A stretch of 64,000 bases of DNA from Alistipes communis (GCF_006542665.1 NZ_AP019735.1:2480001-2544000); one strand, 5' to 3'. Positions 1 to 8,617 are shown, counted from the first letter of the stretch. Numbers and translations are program-made. Notes: generated by a model not told the origin, from the letters alone.

Positions 1-648
<648 letters not shown>

Positions 649-663
649 AACAAATATCCGATT

Positions 664-2127
664 ATGAATACCGATTTAACCGCTTTGAAACCCGCACTCG
701 TGTGGAAGCACTTCGCGGCGATGACGCAGATTCCGCGTCCGTCGTTCCATGAGGAGAAGATCCGCCGCTACGTGCTGGATGTGGCCCGCTCGCTGGGGTT
801 GGAGTGCCGCGAGGATGCGGCGCACAACGTCTACGTGCGCAAACCCGCCTCGAAGGGCATGGAGAACCGTGCGGGGGTGATCCTGCAAGCGCATCTCGAC
901 ATGGTGCCGCAGAAGAACAACGACAAGAAGTTCGACTTCCTGAAAGACCCGATCCGCGCCTACGTCGACGGCGACTGGGTGACGGCCGACGGTACGACGC
1001 TGGGGGCCGACAACGGTATCGGTGCGGCGGCGATTCTGGCCGTGTTGGAGGACGATACGTTGGAGCACGGTCCGCTGGAAGCGCTCTTTACCGCCACCGA
1101 GGAGACCGGCATGGCCGGTGCGTTCGGGCTGAAAAAGGGGTTGCTCAAAGGCGACATCCTGCTCAACCTCGACTCGGAGACCGAGGGCGAACTCTATGTC
1201 GGCTGCGCGGGCGGTCTGGATGCCAACATCCGCTTCCGCTCCGTGCCCGAACCGACTCCTGCACGCAACTACACGGCGGCGACCGTCGCGGTCAAGGGGT
1301 TGAAGGGCGGCCATTCGGGCATCCAGATCGTCTGCCAGCGCGCCAATGCCAACAAACTGCTCTTCCGCCTGCTGCGCCGCTGGACGGCCGCGCACGACCT
1401 GCTGCTCTGTTCGGTCGACGGCGGCGGTCTGCGCAACGCCATTCCGCGCGAGGCGACGGCCACGGTGCTGGTGCGCAGCAAGGAGTTCGAGGCGTTCCGG
1501 AAGGAGGTGCGTGCTTTCGAAAAACTCATGCGGGCCGAGTTCGCCGGCGTCGAGGAGGGGATTTCGATCAAAGCGGAGGCGTGCGAGCGTCCCGCCGAGA
1601 TGATCTCCCGGGAGGTGCAGGACAAGCTGATCCGTGCCGTCGCGGCCTGTCCCGACGGTTTGCAGCGCATGTCGCCGGCGATGCCGGGGCTGGTGCAGAC
1701 CTCGACCAATCTGGCGCGTGTCGTTTCGGACGGCCGCAGCGTGCAGCTGCAATGCCTGCTGCGCAGTTCGGTCAATTCCGAGAAGGAGGCGCTGGGCGAC
1801 GCGATCGCCGCGGTGTTCGAACTGGCGGGCGCCAAGGTGGAGCTGACGGGCAGCTACGACGGCTGGAATCCCGACATGGACTCCCCGATCCTCAAAGCGA
1901 TGACCGCCTCCTACGAGGCGCTCTACGGCAGCCGGCCGGCCGTCATGGCGATCCATGCGGGGCTGGAGTGCGGCGTGATCGGCGGCACCTATCCCAAATT
2001 GGACATGATCTCGTTCGGCCCCACGATCTGCTATCCCCATTCGCCCGACGAGCGGGTGGAGATCGCCTCGGTGGGCAAGTTCTATGAATTCCTGCTTCAC
2101 ACGTTGAAGCACATTCCCGTCCGGTAG
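664..2127 (+). CDS. pepD: Aminoacyl-histidine dipeptidase, M20 family (PepD-like)
   Basis: 487-residue cytosolic metallopeptidase of the M20/PepD (carnosinase) type, which hydrolyses Xaa-His and other dipeptides. Metal-ligand motifs appear in family order: AHLDMVP with His77, GADNGIG with Asp116, ATEETGMAGA with the catalytic and bridging Glu pair, LDSETEGEL, and a C-terminal IHAGLECG His. The length matches E. coli PepD (about 485). The ATG at 664 gives a natural N-terminus (MNTDLTALKPALVWKHF) and lies 15 bases after the PhoH stop. It is followed after 2 bases by the lipid kinase gene, suggesting an operon. Confidence 0.95.
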   Translation: MNTDLTALKPALVWKHFAAMTQIPRPSFHEEKIRRYVLDVARSLGLECREDAAHNVYVRKPASKGMENRAGVILQAHLDMVPQKNNDKKFDFLKDPIRAYVDGDWVTADGTTLGADNGIGAAAILAVLEDDTLEHGPLEALFTATEETGMAGAFGLKKGLLKGDILLNLDSETEGELYVGCAGGLDANIRFRSVPEPTPARNYTAATVAVKGLKGGHSGIQIVCQRANANKLLFRLLRRWTAAHDLLLCSVDGGGLRNAIPREATATVLVRSKEFEAFRKEVRAFEKLMRAEFAGVEEGISIKAEACERPAEMISREVQDKLIRAVAACPDGLQRMSPAMPGLVQTSTNLARVVSDGRSVQLQCLLRSSVNSEKEALGDAIAAVFELAGAKVELTGSYDGWNPDMDSPILKAMTASYEALYGSRPAVMAIHAGLECGVIGGTYPKLDMISFGPTICYPHSPDERVEIASVGKFYEFLLHTLKHIPVR

Positions 2128-2129
2128 CC

Positions 2130-3104
2130 GTGGTCGCTTCGTCGCCTCACGTCGAAGAGCATCAGTGGTTCGCCATCGTCAATCCCGTGGCCGGCAACGG
2201 CCGCGGGCTGGACGAGTTTCCGCGCATCTCGAAACTGCTGCGCGAGCAGCAGATCCACTGCGAGGCGGTGTTCAGCGAACACAAGTTCCACGCCGTCGAA
2301 CTGACGGTCGAAGCCGTGCGGCGCGGCTACCGCCGCATCATCGCCGTCGGCGGCGATGGTACGCTGCACGAGGTGGTCAACGGGCTGTTCATCCAGCAGG
2401 TGGTGCCTCCGTCGGAGGTGCTGCTGGCGGTGATCGCCGTCGGGTCGGGCAACGACTGGATCCGCATGTTCGGTATTCCGCAGAACTGCGCCGACGCCAT
2501 TCGCGCCATCCGCGAGGAGCATTCGTTCTTGCAGGACGTGGGCGTCGTATCGTACGAGGAGGCGAAATACCGCCAGAGCCGCTACATGGTCAACGTGGCG
2601 GGCGCAGGCTACGAAGCGCAGGTCGTGCGGTGCTTCAACCACCTCAAAAAGAAGGGGCGTCGCGGCCGCTGGCTCTACACATGGTCGGTCATCCGCTCCT
2701 TCTTCCGCTACAAACCCACGGGCACGAAGGTATGGGTCGACGGCAAACGGGTCTACAACGACCTGCTGCTCAGTATCGCGCTCGGTGTGGGCAAGTACAA
2801 CGGCGGCGGTATCCAGCAATTGCCCGACGCCGTGGCCGACGACGGCATGTTCGACATCTCGCTGGTGCGCCCCATTCACTTCTGGCACATCATCTTCCGC
2901 TTCCACAAACTCTTCAACGGCAAGATCTACGAGATCCGCCACATCCTGCGCGAGCGGGGCGGCACGATCCGCATCGAGTCCTCGCCCGAAATCGAGGTCG
3001 AGCTCGACGGCGAACTGCTGGGGCATACGCCGCTCGAATTCACGATGCTGCGGCGCGCCATCCGCGTCGTGGTGTCGCGGGAGTTCCTCGAATCCATGGA
3101 GTAG
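2130..3104 (+). CDS. Diacylglycerol/lipid kinase family protein (YegS-like)
   Basis: 324 residues. The DAGK catalytic domain is evident from NPVAGNGRG near the N-terminus and the nucleotide-binding GGDGTLHEVVNG at about residues 73-84, followed by GSGNDW. The C-terminal half carries the usual beta-sandwich (IEVELDGELLGHTPLEF). Members phosphorylate diacylglycerol, sphingoid bases or related lipids at the cytoplasmic membrane; the substrate here cannot be read from sequence. The start is a GTG at 2130, only 2 bases after the pepD stop, so translation is probably coupled. A strong hairpin follows the stop. Confidence 0.92.
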   Translation: MVASSPHVEEHQWFAIVNPVAGNGRGLDEFPRISKLLREQQIHCEAVFSEHKFHAVELTVEAVRRGYRRIIAVGGDGTLHEVVNGLFIQQVVPPSEVLLAVIAVGSGNDWIRMFGIPQNCADAIRAIREEHSFLQDVGVVSYEEAKYRQSRYMVNVAGAGYEAQVVRCFNHLKKKGRRGRWLYTWSVIRSFFRYKPTGTKVWVDGKRVYNDLLLSIALGVGKYNGGGIQQLPDAVADDGMFDISLVRPIHFWHIIFRFHKLFNGKIYEIRHILRERGGTIRIESSPEIEVELDGELLGHTPLEFTMLRRAIRVVVSREFLESME

Positions 3105-3120
3105 CGGATGTCTCGTAAAA

Positions 3121-3155
3121 CGGATACGGGCGACCTTCGAGGCCGCCCGTATCCG
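3121..3155. terminator. Bidirectional hairpin between convergent genes
   Basis: A perfect 12-bp stem (CGGATACGGGCG at 3121-3132 with its complement at 3144-3155) has an inner CCT/AGG extension. It lies between the stop of the lipid kinase (3104) and the stop of the convergent lipoprotein gene (3178). No long T run follows, so efficiency is uncertain. Confidence 0.7.
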
Positions 3156-3177
3156 TATGAAGCCGCTATGTCCGGCG

Positions 3178-3747
3178 TCAGTTCGTTTCGATGACTTCGA
3201 CCTCGGTGATCTCCCAGTCGAACAGATCGTTGGCGCATTGTCCTTCCAGTCGCTGCATGGTCGAGGTGTTGACCGTGTCGGCCATCACGGCGTTGACGAA
3301 CTGGTCCAGCGTGACGAAGGTGCTGTTCACCTTGCCGGCCAGGCAGTTGTAGAAGGCGTGCAGCTGGTCGTGATCCAATCCTGCCGGAAGCATCTTCCGG
3401 GCCACGAGCTGCTCGTAGGGGAAGATGTGGCGCATGTTGCGGGCATCGGCCTGCAACTCCTCGACGACGGTCTCGACGATCACCAGCTGTACGGTGTCCT
3501 CCACGCCGGGCATCGTGACGAAGGTCGCATAGACGGGGTAGTCGCCTTCGAGGGCGGTGGCTACGTCGTCCGAGAAGAGGATGAACTCCGCATCGGTCAG
3601 GTCGTTGAGGTAGGCCATCTGGCGGTAGTCGCGCAGCATTTCGCGCATCTCCTTGCGCTGCTCGCGGTTCCACTTGCGTTGCTCGGAACAACCGAATCCG
3701 GCTGCAAGGATCAGCATTACCGGCAGATAGAGTAGGATTTTTTTCAT
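3178..3747 (-). CDS. Small putative lipoprotein, unknown function
   Basis: 189 residues from the ATG at 3747 (MKKILLYLPVMLILAAG...). This start, rather than the longer in-frame opening upstream, gives a clean lipoprotein-type signal peptide ending at Cys20 (AAGFGC, a loose lipobox). The mature part begins with a highly charged stretch (EQRKWNREQRKEMREML), likely helical, and then an alpha/beta segment with no motif I recognise. It is divergent from the YjbR gene and ends against a convergent terminator hairpin. It is probably anchored in the periplasm or outer membrane, as inferred from the signal only. Confidence 0.7.
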   Translation of the reverse strand: MKKILLYLPVMLILAAGFGCSEQRKWNREQRKEMREMLRDYRQMAYLNDLTDAEFILFSDDVATALEGDYPVYATFVTMPGVEDTVQLVIVETVVEELQADARNMRHIFPYEQLVARKMLPAGLDHDQLHAFYNCLAGKVNSTFVTLDQFVNAVMADTVNTSTMQRLEGQCANDLFDWEITEVEVIETN

Positions 3748-3837
3748 GACGATTGAATTTTTTACGTTACGACGCGTAAAATCGCAACAGTTGTGCCAAA
3801 AAGAGTTATCTTCGCTTCTGCGTAAAAACTTGCGATC

Positions 3838-4221
3838 ATGGATATTCTCGAATACCGCGATTACTGCCTTTCGCTGCCTTTCGTGGAGGAGAGCACGCCC
3901 TTCGACGAGACGACGCTCGTCTTCAAGGTCGGCGGACGCATGTTCACCTACGCCGGAATGGAGGATTTCCGGCGCCTGGCCGTCAAGTGCGATCCCGACG
4001 AAGCCGTCGGGCTGCGCGAGCGCTACGAGGGGGTCGAGGCGGCGTGGCACGGCAACAAACGCCACTGGAACGACCTCTACGTCGACCGCGATCTGAGCGA
4101 CGCTTTCGTGCGCGAACAGATCCGCCGCTCCTATATGCTCGTCCTGCGGCATAACGTCACGCCCCGCACGCTGCGCGACGAGATGCTGGCGCATGTCGCC
4201 CGTCACGGCCTTCCCGAATAA
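3838..4221 (+). CDS. MmcQ/YjbR family DNA-binding-like protein
   Basis: 127 residues. The N-terminal part (YCLSLPFVEESTPFDETTLVFKVGGRMF), the middle EGVEAAWHGNKRHWNDL and the C-terminal IRRSYMLVLRHN are characteristic of the YjbR/CyaY-like superfold (MmcQ). Members are small cytoplasmic proteins annotated as DNA-binding with undefined targets. A TATCTTCG element (3807-3814) lies 23 bases before the ATG and may be the -7 box, although no good -33 box is seen. It is followed 6 bases later by the Crp/Fnr gene, so the two may share a transcript. Confidence 0.88.
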   Translation: MDILEYRDYCLSLPFVEESTPFDETTLVFKVGGRMFTYAGMEDFRRLAVKCDPDEAVGLRERYEGVEAAWHGNKRHWNDLYVDRDLSDAFVREQIRRSYMLVLRHNVTPRTLRDEMLAHVARHGLPE

Positions 4222-4227
4222 CCGGAT

Positions 4228-4788
4228 ATGGATTTCAACCGCTATATCTCGACCGGCGAGTTCGCCGCACTGGCGGATTGGTTCCGCAGCGACGGAGAGG
4301 TCGTGCATTATGCTGCGGGCGATCGTTTCGCGAGACAGGGATGCCGCAATCGCCATTGCGGAGTGGTCGGACGGGGCGCTTTCCGCTATGTGCACCTCGC
4401 CCGTTCGGGCGAGCGTCACGTGGTGGGGTATGCCTTTGCCGGAGAGTTCGTGGGCGATTATGTCGCGATGTGCGGCGATCGGCCGTCGCAGGTGAGCATC
4501 GAAGCGATGTGCGACTGCACGGTGTGGCGTGCGGACGACGATCGGCTCGAAGCTTTTTACCGGGCCGGTCCGGCGTGCGAACGGCTGGCGCGCCGGCTGG
4601 CCGAACGTCTGACCTGCGAACTTTACGAACGGATGTTGCAGCTTTATGCTTGTACGCCGCAGGAGCGTTACGAGACGCTGTTGCGGCGTTGTCCGGAGCT
4701 GCTGAACATCGTTGCGTTGAAGGAGCTGGCCTCCTATCTGCGCGTGCGGCCCGAAACGCTGAGTCGCATTCGCGGCCGCGTGCGGTGA
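4228..4788 (+). CDS. Crp/Fnr family transcription regulator
   Basis: 186 residues with an N-terminal cyclic-nucleotide-binding-like beta-roll (GDRFARQG, then ERHVVGYAFAGEFVGDY) and a C-terminal helix-turn-helix. The recognition helix reads RPETLSRIRGR, with Glu176, Ser179 and Arg180 in the E..SR pattern that in E. coli FNR selects TTGAT half-sites. A perfect TTGAT-N4-ATCAA palindrome lies 5 bases after the stop, in front of the neighbouring SDR gene. The protein is Cys-rich (about eight), but the spacing does not obviously match the FNR iron-sulfur ligands. It probably regulates the SDR gene and possibly itself. The effector is unknown. Confidence 0.88.
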   Translation: MDFNRYISTGEFAALADWFRSDGEVVHYAAGDRFARQGCRNRHCGVVGRGAFRYVHLARSGERHVVGYAFAGEFVGDYVAMCGDRPSQVSIEAMCDCTVWRADDDRLEAFYRAGPACERLARRLAERLTCELYERMLQLYACTPQERYETLLRRCPELLNIVALKELASYLRVRPETLSRIRGRVR

Positions 4789-4792
4789 GAAA

Positions 4793-4806
4793 TTGATTCG
4801 GATCAA
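4793..4806. promoter_or_regulatory. FNR-type operator TTGAT-N4-ATCAA
   Basis: TTGAT (4793-4797), TCGG, ATCAA (4802-4806) is an exact match to the FNR consensus. It lies between the Crp/Fnr-type gene and the SDR gene. The site centre is about 29 bases upstream of a TAnnTTTG-like -7 box at 4829, so it would sit near -41.5 if transcription starts about 5 bases after that box. That is the classic class II activator position. Confidence 0.75.
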
Positions 4807-4828
4807 GCGTTTTTTCTCTTCGGATAGC

Positions 4829-4836
4829 TACTTTCG
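4829..4836 (+). promoter_or_regulatory. Putative -7 box of SDR gene promoter
   Basis: TACTTTCG is a one-mismatch match to the Bacteroidota -7 element TAnnTTTG, six bases before the SDR ATG. No good -33 TTTG is visible at the usual spacing, which fits an activator-dependent promoter served by the FNR-type box upstream. The predicted start point falls at or next to the ATG, so the message may be leaderless. Confidence 0.5.
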
Positions 4837-4841
4837 CCCCG

Positions 4842-5558
4842 ATGAAAAGAGCGATCGTTATCGGCGCCACGTCGGGAATCGGACGCGGCCTGGCCGAAGA
4901 ATTGGCGGCGCGGGGCTACCGCGTCGGACTCGTGGGGCGAAGGGAGGCGCTGTTGCGCGAAATCGCGGCGGCCGATCCGGCGGCGTACAGCTGTGCCGTC
5001 GCCGACGTTACGCAGCCGGATGCAGCGCTCGCTGCATTGGACGGTTTGGTCGCGGTGTTGGACGGTTTGGAGTTGTGCATCGTCGCGGCCGGTACGGGAG
5101 ACCTGAATCCCGATCTCGACTTTACGGTCGAGGCGTCGGCGATCCGTACCAATATCTTGGGCTGGACGGCGGTCGTCGACTGGGCCTGCCGGTTGTTCGA
5201 GCGGCAGCGCGGCGGCCATCTGGTCGTCATCTCGTCGGTGGGAGGATTGCGCGGCAGCGGTGCCGCTCCGGCTTACAACGCCTCGAAAGCCTATCAGATC
5301 AACTATGCCGAGGGGTTGCGCCAGCGGGTCGCGAAGAGCGGACTGCCGGTCACGATCACCGACATACGGCCGGGGCTGGTCGATACGGCGATGGCCAAAG
5401 GCGAGGGGTTGTTCTGGGTGCAGCCGGTGGCGAAGACCGTCCGGCAGATTCTGCGTGCCGTCGAGAGGCGGCGTCACGTGGCTGTCGTCACGCGGCGCTG
5501 GCGCATCGCGGCGTGGCTGTTGCGGCATTTGCCCGAAAGCCTCTATCTGAAAATGTAG
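4842..5558 (+). CDS. Short-chain dehydrogenase/reductase (SDR)
   Basis: 238 residues. The cofactor motif GATSGIG is at residues 8-14, the substrate Ser at about 131-132 (VISSVGG), and the catalytic YNASK has Tyr145 and Lys149. DIRPGLVDTAM follows, as in classical SDRs. A NAD(P)-dependent cytosolic oxidoreductase is therefore certain at family level, but the substrate is not. Arg3 precedes the P-loop; the NADP versus NAD preference cannot be judged. It lies just downstream of the Crp/Fnr gene with an FNR-type box between them and ends before a strong terminator. Confidence 0.92.
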   Translation: MKRAIVIGATSGIGRGLAEELAARGYRVGLVGRREALLREIAAADPAAYSCAVADVTQPDAALAALDGLVAVLDGLELCIVAAGTGDLNPDLDFTVEASAIRTNILGWTAVVDWACRLFERQRGGHLVVISSVGGLRGSGAAPAYNASKAYQINYAEGLRQRVAKSGLPVTITDIRPGLVDTAMAKGEGLFWVQPVAKTVRQILRAVERRRHVAVVTRRWRIAAWLLRHLPESLYLKM

Positions 5559-5627
5559 AAGGGAAAGTCGGGTACGGAGCGCTCCTCCCGATCGCGGAAC
5601 GGTTTGCGGCGGGGCATGGCGGAAAGA

Positions 5628-5667
5628 GACGAAAGAGGGGCGTTCTACCGAACGCCCCTCTTTCGTC
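5628..5667. terminator. Strong bidirectional terminator hairpin
   Basis: A perfect 17-bp stem (GACGAAAGAGGGGCGTT at 5628-5644 with its complement at 5651-5667) encloses a 6-base loop. It lies between convergent SDR and pnuT genes; its distal arm overlaps the pnuT stop codon (5666-5668). Confidence 0.85.
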
Positions 5668-6238
5668 ATTGCCCGATCCGCCTGAGCCAGCGCCGGTAGC
5701 CCGCGACGGCCAGTGCGGAGTAGAGCAGATACAATCCCGCCGTGAGGGGAATATCCTTGTAGAGATAGAGCCCCACCGTCACGACGTCCACGGCCAGCCA
5801 CACGAGCCATTGCTCGACGTATTTGCGCGAAAGCATCCAATAGGCCATGATGCAGAGCGCCGTGGTGAGGCTGTCCCAGAACGGAACGGTGCTGTCCGTG
5901 AAACACACGAGCAACAGGTAGAGCAGCGCGTGGATCGCCGCATAGGCGGCGGCCATGCGGAACCACATGCGGGCCGGCGTGCGGGCGATGCGGCCGGTCT
6001 CGCGTTCGGCAGGCTTCGGCTTTTTCGCCCAGACGCAGAGTCCGTACAATCCGGCCAGGATGTAGTAGACCTGCATCGCGCAGTCGGCGTAAAGTCCCGA
6101 TTTATAGTAGAGCGCACCGTGCACCAGCGGCATGACGAGCCCCACGATCCAGAGCCGGATGTCGGCGCGGTATTCCAGCCAGAGGTAGAGCAGGCCGAGC
6201 ACGACGCCCGCGAGTTGCAGCGCGAGTTTCCAGTCCAT
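5666..6238 (-). CDS. pnuT: PnuC-family vitamin transporter, probably thiamin (PnuT)
   Basis: 190-residue inner-membrane protein with about seven hydrophobic helices and the PnuC-family signature regions (GLLYLWLEYRADIRLWIVG, and FWDSLTTALCIMAYWMLSRKYVEQWLVW with the conserved Trp and Asn/Lys-rich loop). PnuC proteins facilitate uptake of nicotinamide riboside or, in Bacteroidota PnuT, thiamin. Here the upstream gene is a TonB receptor only 4 bases away and the transcript starts with a TPP riboswitch, so thiamin is the better call. No thiamin pyrophosphokinase gene follows, unlike many PnuT operons. The stop overlaps a convergent terminator. Confidence 0.88.
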   Translation of the reverse strand: MDWKLALQLAGVVLGLLYLWLEYRADIRLWIVGLVMPLVHGALYYKSGLYADCAMQVYYILAGLYGLCVWAKKPKPAERETGRIARTPARMWFRMAAAYAAIHALLYLLLVCFTDSTVPFWDSLTTALCIMAYWMLSRKYVEQWLVWLAVDVVTVGLYLYKDIPLTAGLYLLYSALAVAGYRRWLRRIGQ

Positions 6239-6242
6239 CCGC

Positions 6243-8489
6243 TCAGAACTTTACGGTCACGTTGGCCAGCACGTTGAGCGGCGCCTGCGGGAAGTAGAGG
6301 GCTGTATGCTGCGAGGGAGAATCGCGGAACCAGGTGCTGTATCCGTAGCCGTTGTTCTCGTATTCGGCGTTGAAAAGGTTGTTGACCTGCAAGCCCAGCC
6401 GGATGCGCCGGGCGTTTCGCGTGCGGAAAGAGTACGACAGGTTGAGGTTCGTCACGCAGTAGGCGTCGAGCGACAGCGCGTCGTTCTCGTTGTTCGCGAA
6501 GTACTGCTCGCCGACATACTGCGTGTGGAAAGCCGCTTCGAATCCGCCGTAGTGGAAGTCGAGAATGAGGTTGGCGATCGTTTCGGGCGAGTAGGCGAGT
6601 TTCGTGGTGCCCAGCGCTACCGGCCCGTCGCTGATGACGTTCCAGTCCTCGTCGTTGTCGTAGACGGTGCGCAGTTCGGTGTAGTTCTCGATGCGGTTCT
6701 GCGAGAAGGTGGCGTTGGCCGATGCGGTGAACCATCCGGTGACCTTCCACGACGCCGACAGTTCGACGCCGCGGCGGTAGCTGTCGTCGACGTTGTCGTT
6801 GAGCGCATCGTAGCCGTCGTTGATCCGGCCCATCGGCACGAGCTGGTCCTTGTATTTCATGTAGTAGAGGTTCACGCCCAGCGAAAGCCGGGGAGCGGTG
6901 TAGGTGTATCCCAACTCCCAGTCGTAGAGCTTCTCCGACGAGGGGTAGGTGTAGTCGGCCGTGAACATGTAGCGGTCGGTGAAATCGCCGCGGGTCGGCT
7001 CCTTCTGTGCCACAGCGAACGAGAAGAAGAAGCTGTTGCGCTCGCCGAGACGGTAGCTCACGCCGGCGCGCGGGTTGAAGAAGTGGTAGGTCTTGTCCAC
7101 GTCGATAGGCTGCATCGGCATCCCCTCCTGACCGATGTAGTTGTCGTTGGTTCCCCACGCTTCGTAACGGATGTAACGGTACTGGATGTCGGCGAAGAGC
7201 CGCAGCCCGTGCGCCGCCTGCCAGTTGGCGCGTGCGAAGAGGTTGGCGTCCTGCTTGTCGACGTCGTTGTCGTACCAGCGGCCGCCGATCGCCCCGGCGT
7301 CCATGCCGTCCACCCAGTCCAGCTCGCCCCAGTGCGGGCAGGTGTAGTAGCTCCACGAACCGCCGAAGTTGAGGTCGAGCGCACGCGAGGTGTAGGAGGC
7401 CGAGGCGTTGAGCCCGCCCAGGTGGTTGCGCATGATCTTCTCGCGGATCAGGTCGGCCTCCTGGATTTCGGTGTCGAGATTGACGTATTCCGCCAGTTCC
7501 GCGTCGTCCTTGTACTGCTTGTAGTAGCCGTAGCCGTAGGTATAGAAGGCCGTGGCGTTGAGCGCCCAACGGTTGTTGAAACGGTGGTTGAGGATGAGCT
7601 GGTTGTTGATTTGCAGATAGTTGTCCGTCTGGTCGTCGAAATAGCCGACGTGCGATCCGTCGGCCAGTACGTGCGGGCCGGCCGAGGTCTGGTACTGGCC
7701 GCTGTCGTGGTAGCGGCGGCCGTAGCGCTCCATGTCCTCCATTGTGACGCCGTTGTAGGTGAGGTAGGTTTTGGCCTTGCCGCCGAACGAGAGGAGTTTG
7801 ACCATCGTCCGTCCGTTGTAGTAGCCGCCCTGGAACAGATAGGATTTCAGGTCGGTGGCGCCGCGGTCGATGTAACCGTCCGAGCCGATGTGCGTCAGCC
7901 GTGCGTCGACGGCCCAGTGGCCGCCCAGCAGCCCCGACGAGATGCCGACGGCCTGCTTGTTGGTGTTGTACGATCCGTAGCTGAGCGAGGCTTCGCCCGA
8001 AAATTCGGTCGAGAGCGCTCCGGTGGTCATGTTGACCGCGCCGCCGAAAGCGCCCGTGCCGTTGGTCGAGAGGCCTGCGCCGCGCTGCACCTGCATCGTT
8101 CCTACGGCCGAGATCAGGTCGGGCGTGTCGTACCAGTACATCGAGTGCGAGTCGGGATTGTTCATCGCCACGCCGTTGATCGTGACGTTGAGGCGCGTGG
8201 CGTCCGTGCCGCGCAGGCGGATCGACGTGCCGCCGATGCCGATGCCCGTTTCGTTGGTGGCGATCATCGAGGGGGTGAGCGCCAGCACGGTCGGAATATC
8301 CGTGCCGTAGCTGTTGCGGGCGATCGCGTCGTGCGAAAGATCGGTGTAGGCCACCGGCGTGCGGGGCGTGGCGCGCGTGGCGGTGACTTCGATCTGTTGG
8401 AGGCGGTACATGCGTACCGAATCGCTCTCCTGCGCGTGGGCGGCCACTGCGGCGACGCCCGTCAGAATGGGTAGTAAAAACCTTTTCAT
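6243..8489 (-). CDS. TonB-dependent outer membrane receptor, likely thiamin
   Basis: 748 residues: signal peptide (MKRFLLPILTGVAAVAAHAQ), then directly the TonB plug (IEVTATRATPRTPVAYTDLS to GTGAFGGAVNMTTG), without the carboxypeptidase-regulatory-like N-terminal domain of SusC. A 22-strand barrel follows, ending with the aromatic beta-signal ...VTVKF. It imports a scarce ligand across the outer membrane using TonB energy. A TPP riboswitch in its leader and the adjacent PnuT gene identify the ligand as thiamin or a thiamin phosphate (inference from established TPP-regulated OMR1-PnuT operons of Bacteroidota). No Shine-Dalgarno is visible at the ATG (8489). Confidence 0.92.
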   Translation of the reverse strand: MKRFLLPILTGVAAVAAHAQESDSVRMYRLQQIEVTATRATPRTPVAYTDLSHDAIARNSYGTDIPTVLALTPSMIATNETGIGIGGTSIRLRGTDATRLNVTINGVAMNNPDSHSMYWYDTPDLISAVGTMQVQRGAGLSTNGTGAFGGAVNMTTGALSTEFSGEASLSYGSYNTNKQAVGISSGLLGGHWAVDARLTHIGSDGYIDRGATDLKSYLFQGGYYNGRTMVKLLSFGGKAKTYLTYNGVTMEDMERYGRRYHDSGQYQTSAGPHVLADGSHVGYFDDQTDNYLQINNQLILNHRFNNRWALNATAFYTYGYGYYKQYKDDAELAEYVNLDTEIQEADLIREKIMRNHLGGLNASASYTSRALDLNFGGSWSYYTCPHWGELDWVDGMDAGAIGGRWYDNDVDKQDANLFARANWQAAHGLRLFADIQYRYIRYEAWGTNDNYIGQEGMPMQPIDVDKTYHFFNPRAGVSYRLGERNSFFFSFAVAQKEPTRGDFTDRYMFTADYTYPSSEKLYDWELGYTYTAPRLSLGVNLYYMKYKDQLVPMGRINDGYDALNDNVDDSYRRGVELSASWKVTGWFTASANATFSQNRIENYTELRTVYDNDEDWNVISDGPVALGTTKLAYSPETIANLILDFHYGGFEAAFHTQYVGEQYFANNENDALSLDAYCVTNLNLSYSFRTRNARRIRLGLQVNNLFNAEYENNGYGYSTWFRDSPSQHTALYFPQAPLNVLANVTVKF

Positions 8490-8518
8490 CGAACCTTTAA
8501 TTTGAGGTTAAAGAACTG

Positions 8519-8528
8519 AAAAGGGGTA
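8519..8528 (-). promoter_or_regulatory. Putative expression-platform strand of TPP riboswitch
   Basis: On the minus strand, ACCCCTTT (8527-8520), about 30 bases before the receptor ATG, is perfectly complementary to AAAGGGGT (8617-8610), which includes the 5' strand of aptamer helix P2. The two pairings are mutually exclusive, which is what a switching platform needs. No T-run terminator follows, so control would be at translation or by Rho. Confidence 0.5.
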
Positions 8529-8544
8529 TGCGGTGTTGATTATG

Positions 8545-8617
8545 CGTCCCGGTCTCGGCATTACCCGTATCCGGTTCAATGGGTATAATCTCAGCCTGGA
8601 AAGTAAGGCACCCCTTT
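8545..8617 (-). ncRNA. TPP (Thi-box) riboswitch aptamer
   Basis: Read on the minus strand, the leader of the TonB receptor gene contains all the conserved Thi-box segments in order: GGGGTGCC (8614-8607), AGGCTGAGA (8597-8589), ATACCC (8586-8581), GAACC (8577-8573), GGGTAATGCCG (8566-8556) and a closing CCGGG (8552-8548). P2 forms from GGGT/ACCC, P3 from GCC/GGC, and P5 from CGG/CCG. A putative -7 box, TATCTTCG, lies just upstream at 8639-8632. The element predicts repression of the receptor and PnuT when thiamin diphosphate is plentiful. Confidence 0.96.

Noticed and set aside
676..2112. 478-codon minus-strand open frame inside pepD, and similar long antisense frames (for example 6306-8474, 10464-13442, 27929-30880, 45259-47604, 61714-63951)
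   Set aside because: High-GC codon bias opens the opposite strand; these frames are Arg/His-rich, lack motifs and sit exactly opposite well-identified genes.
5666..6238. Nicotinamide riboside/NMN specificity for the PnuC-type transporter
   Set aside because: The TPP riboswitch and linked TonB receptor favour thiamin (PnuT). Specificity residues were not decisive by eye.
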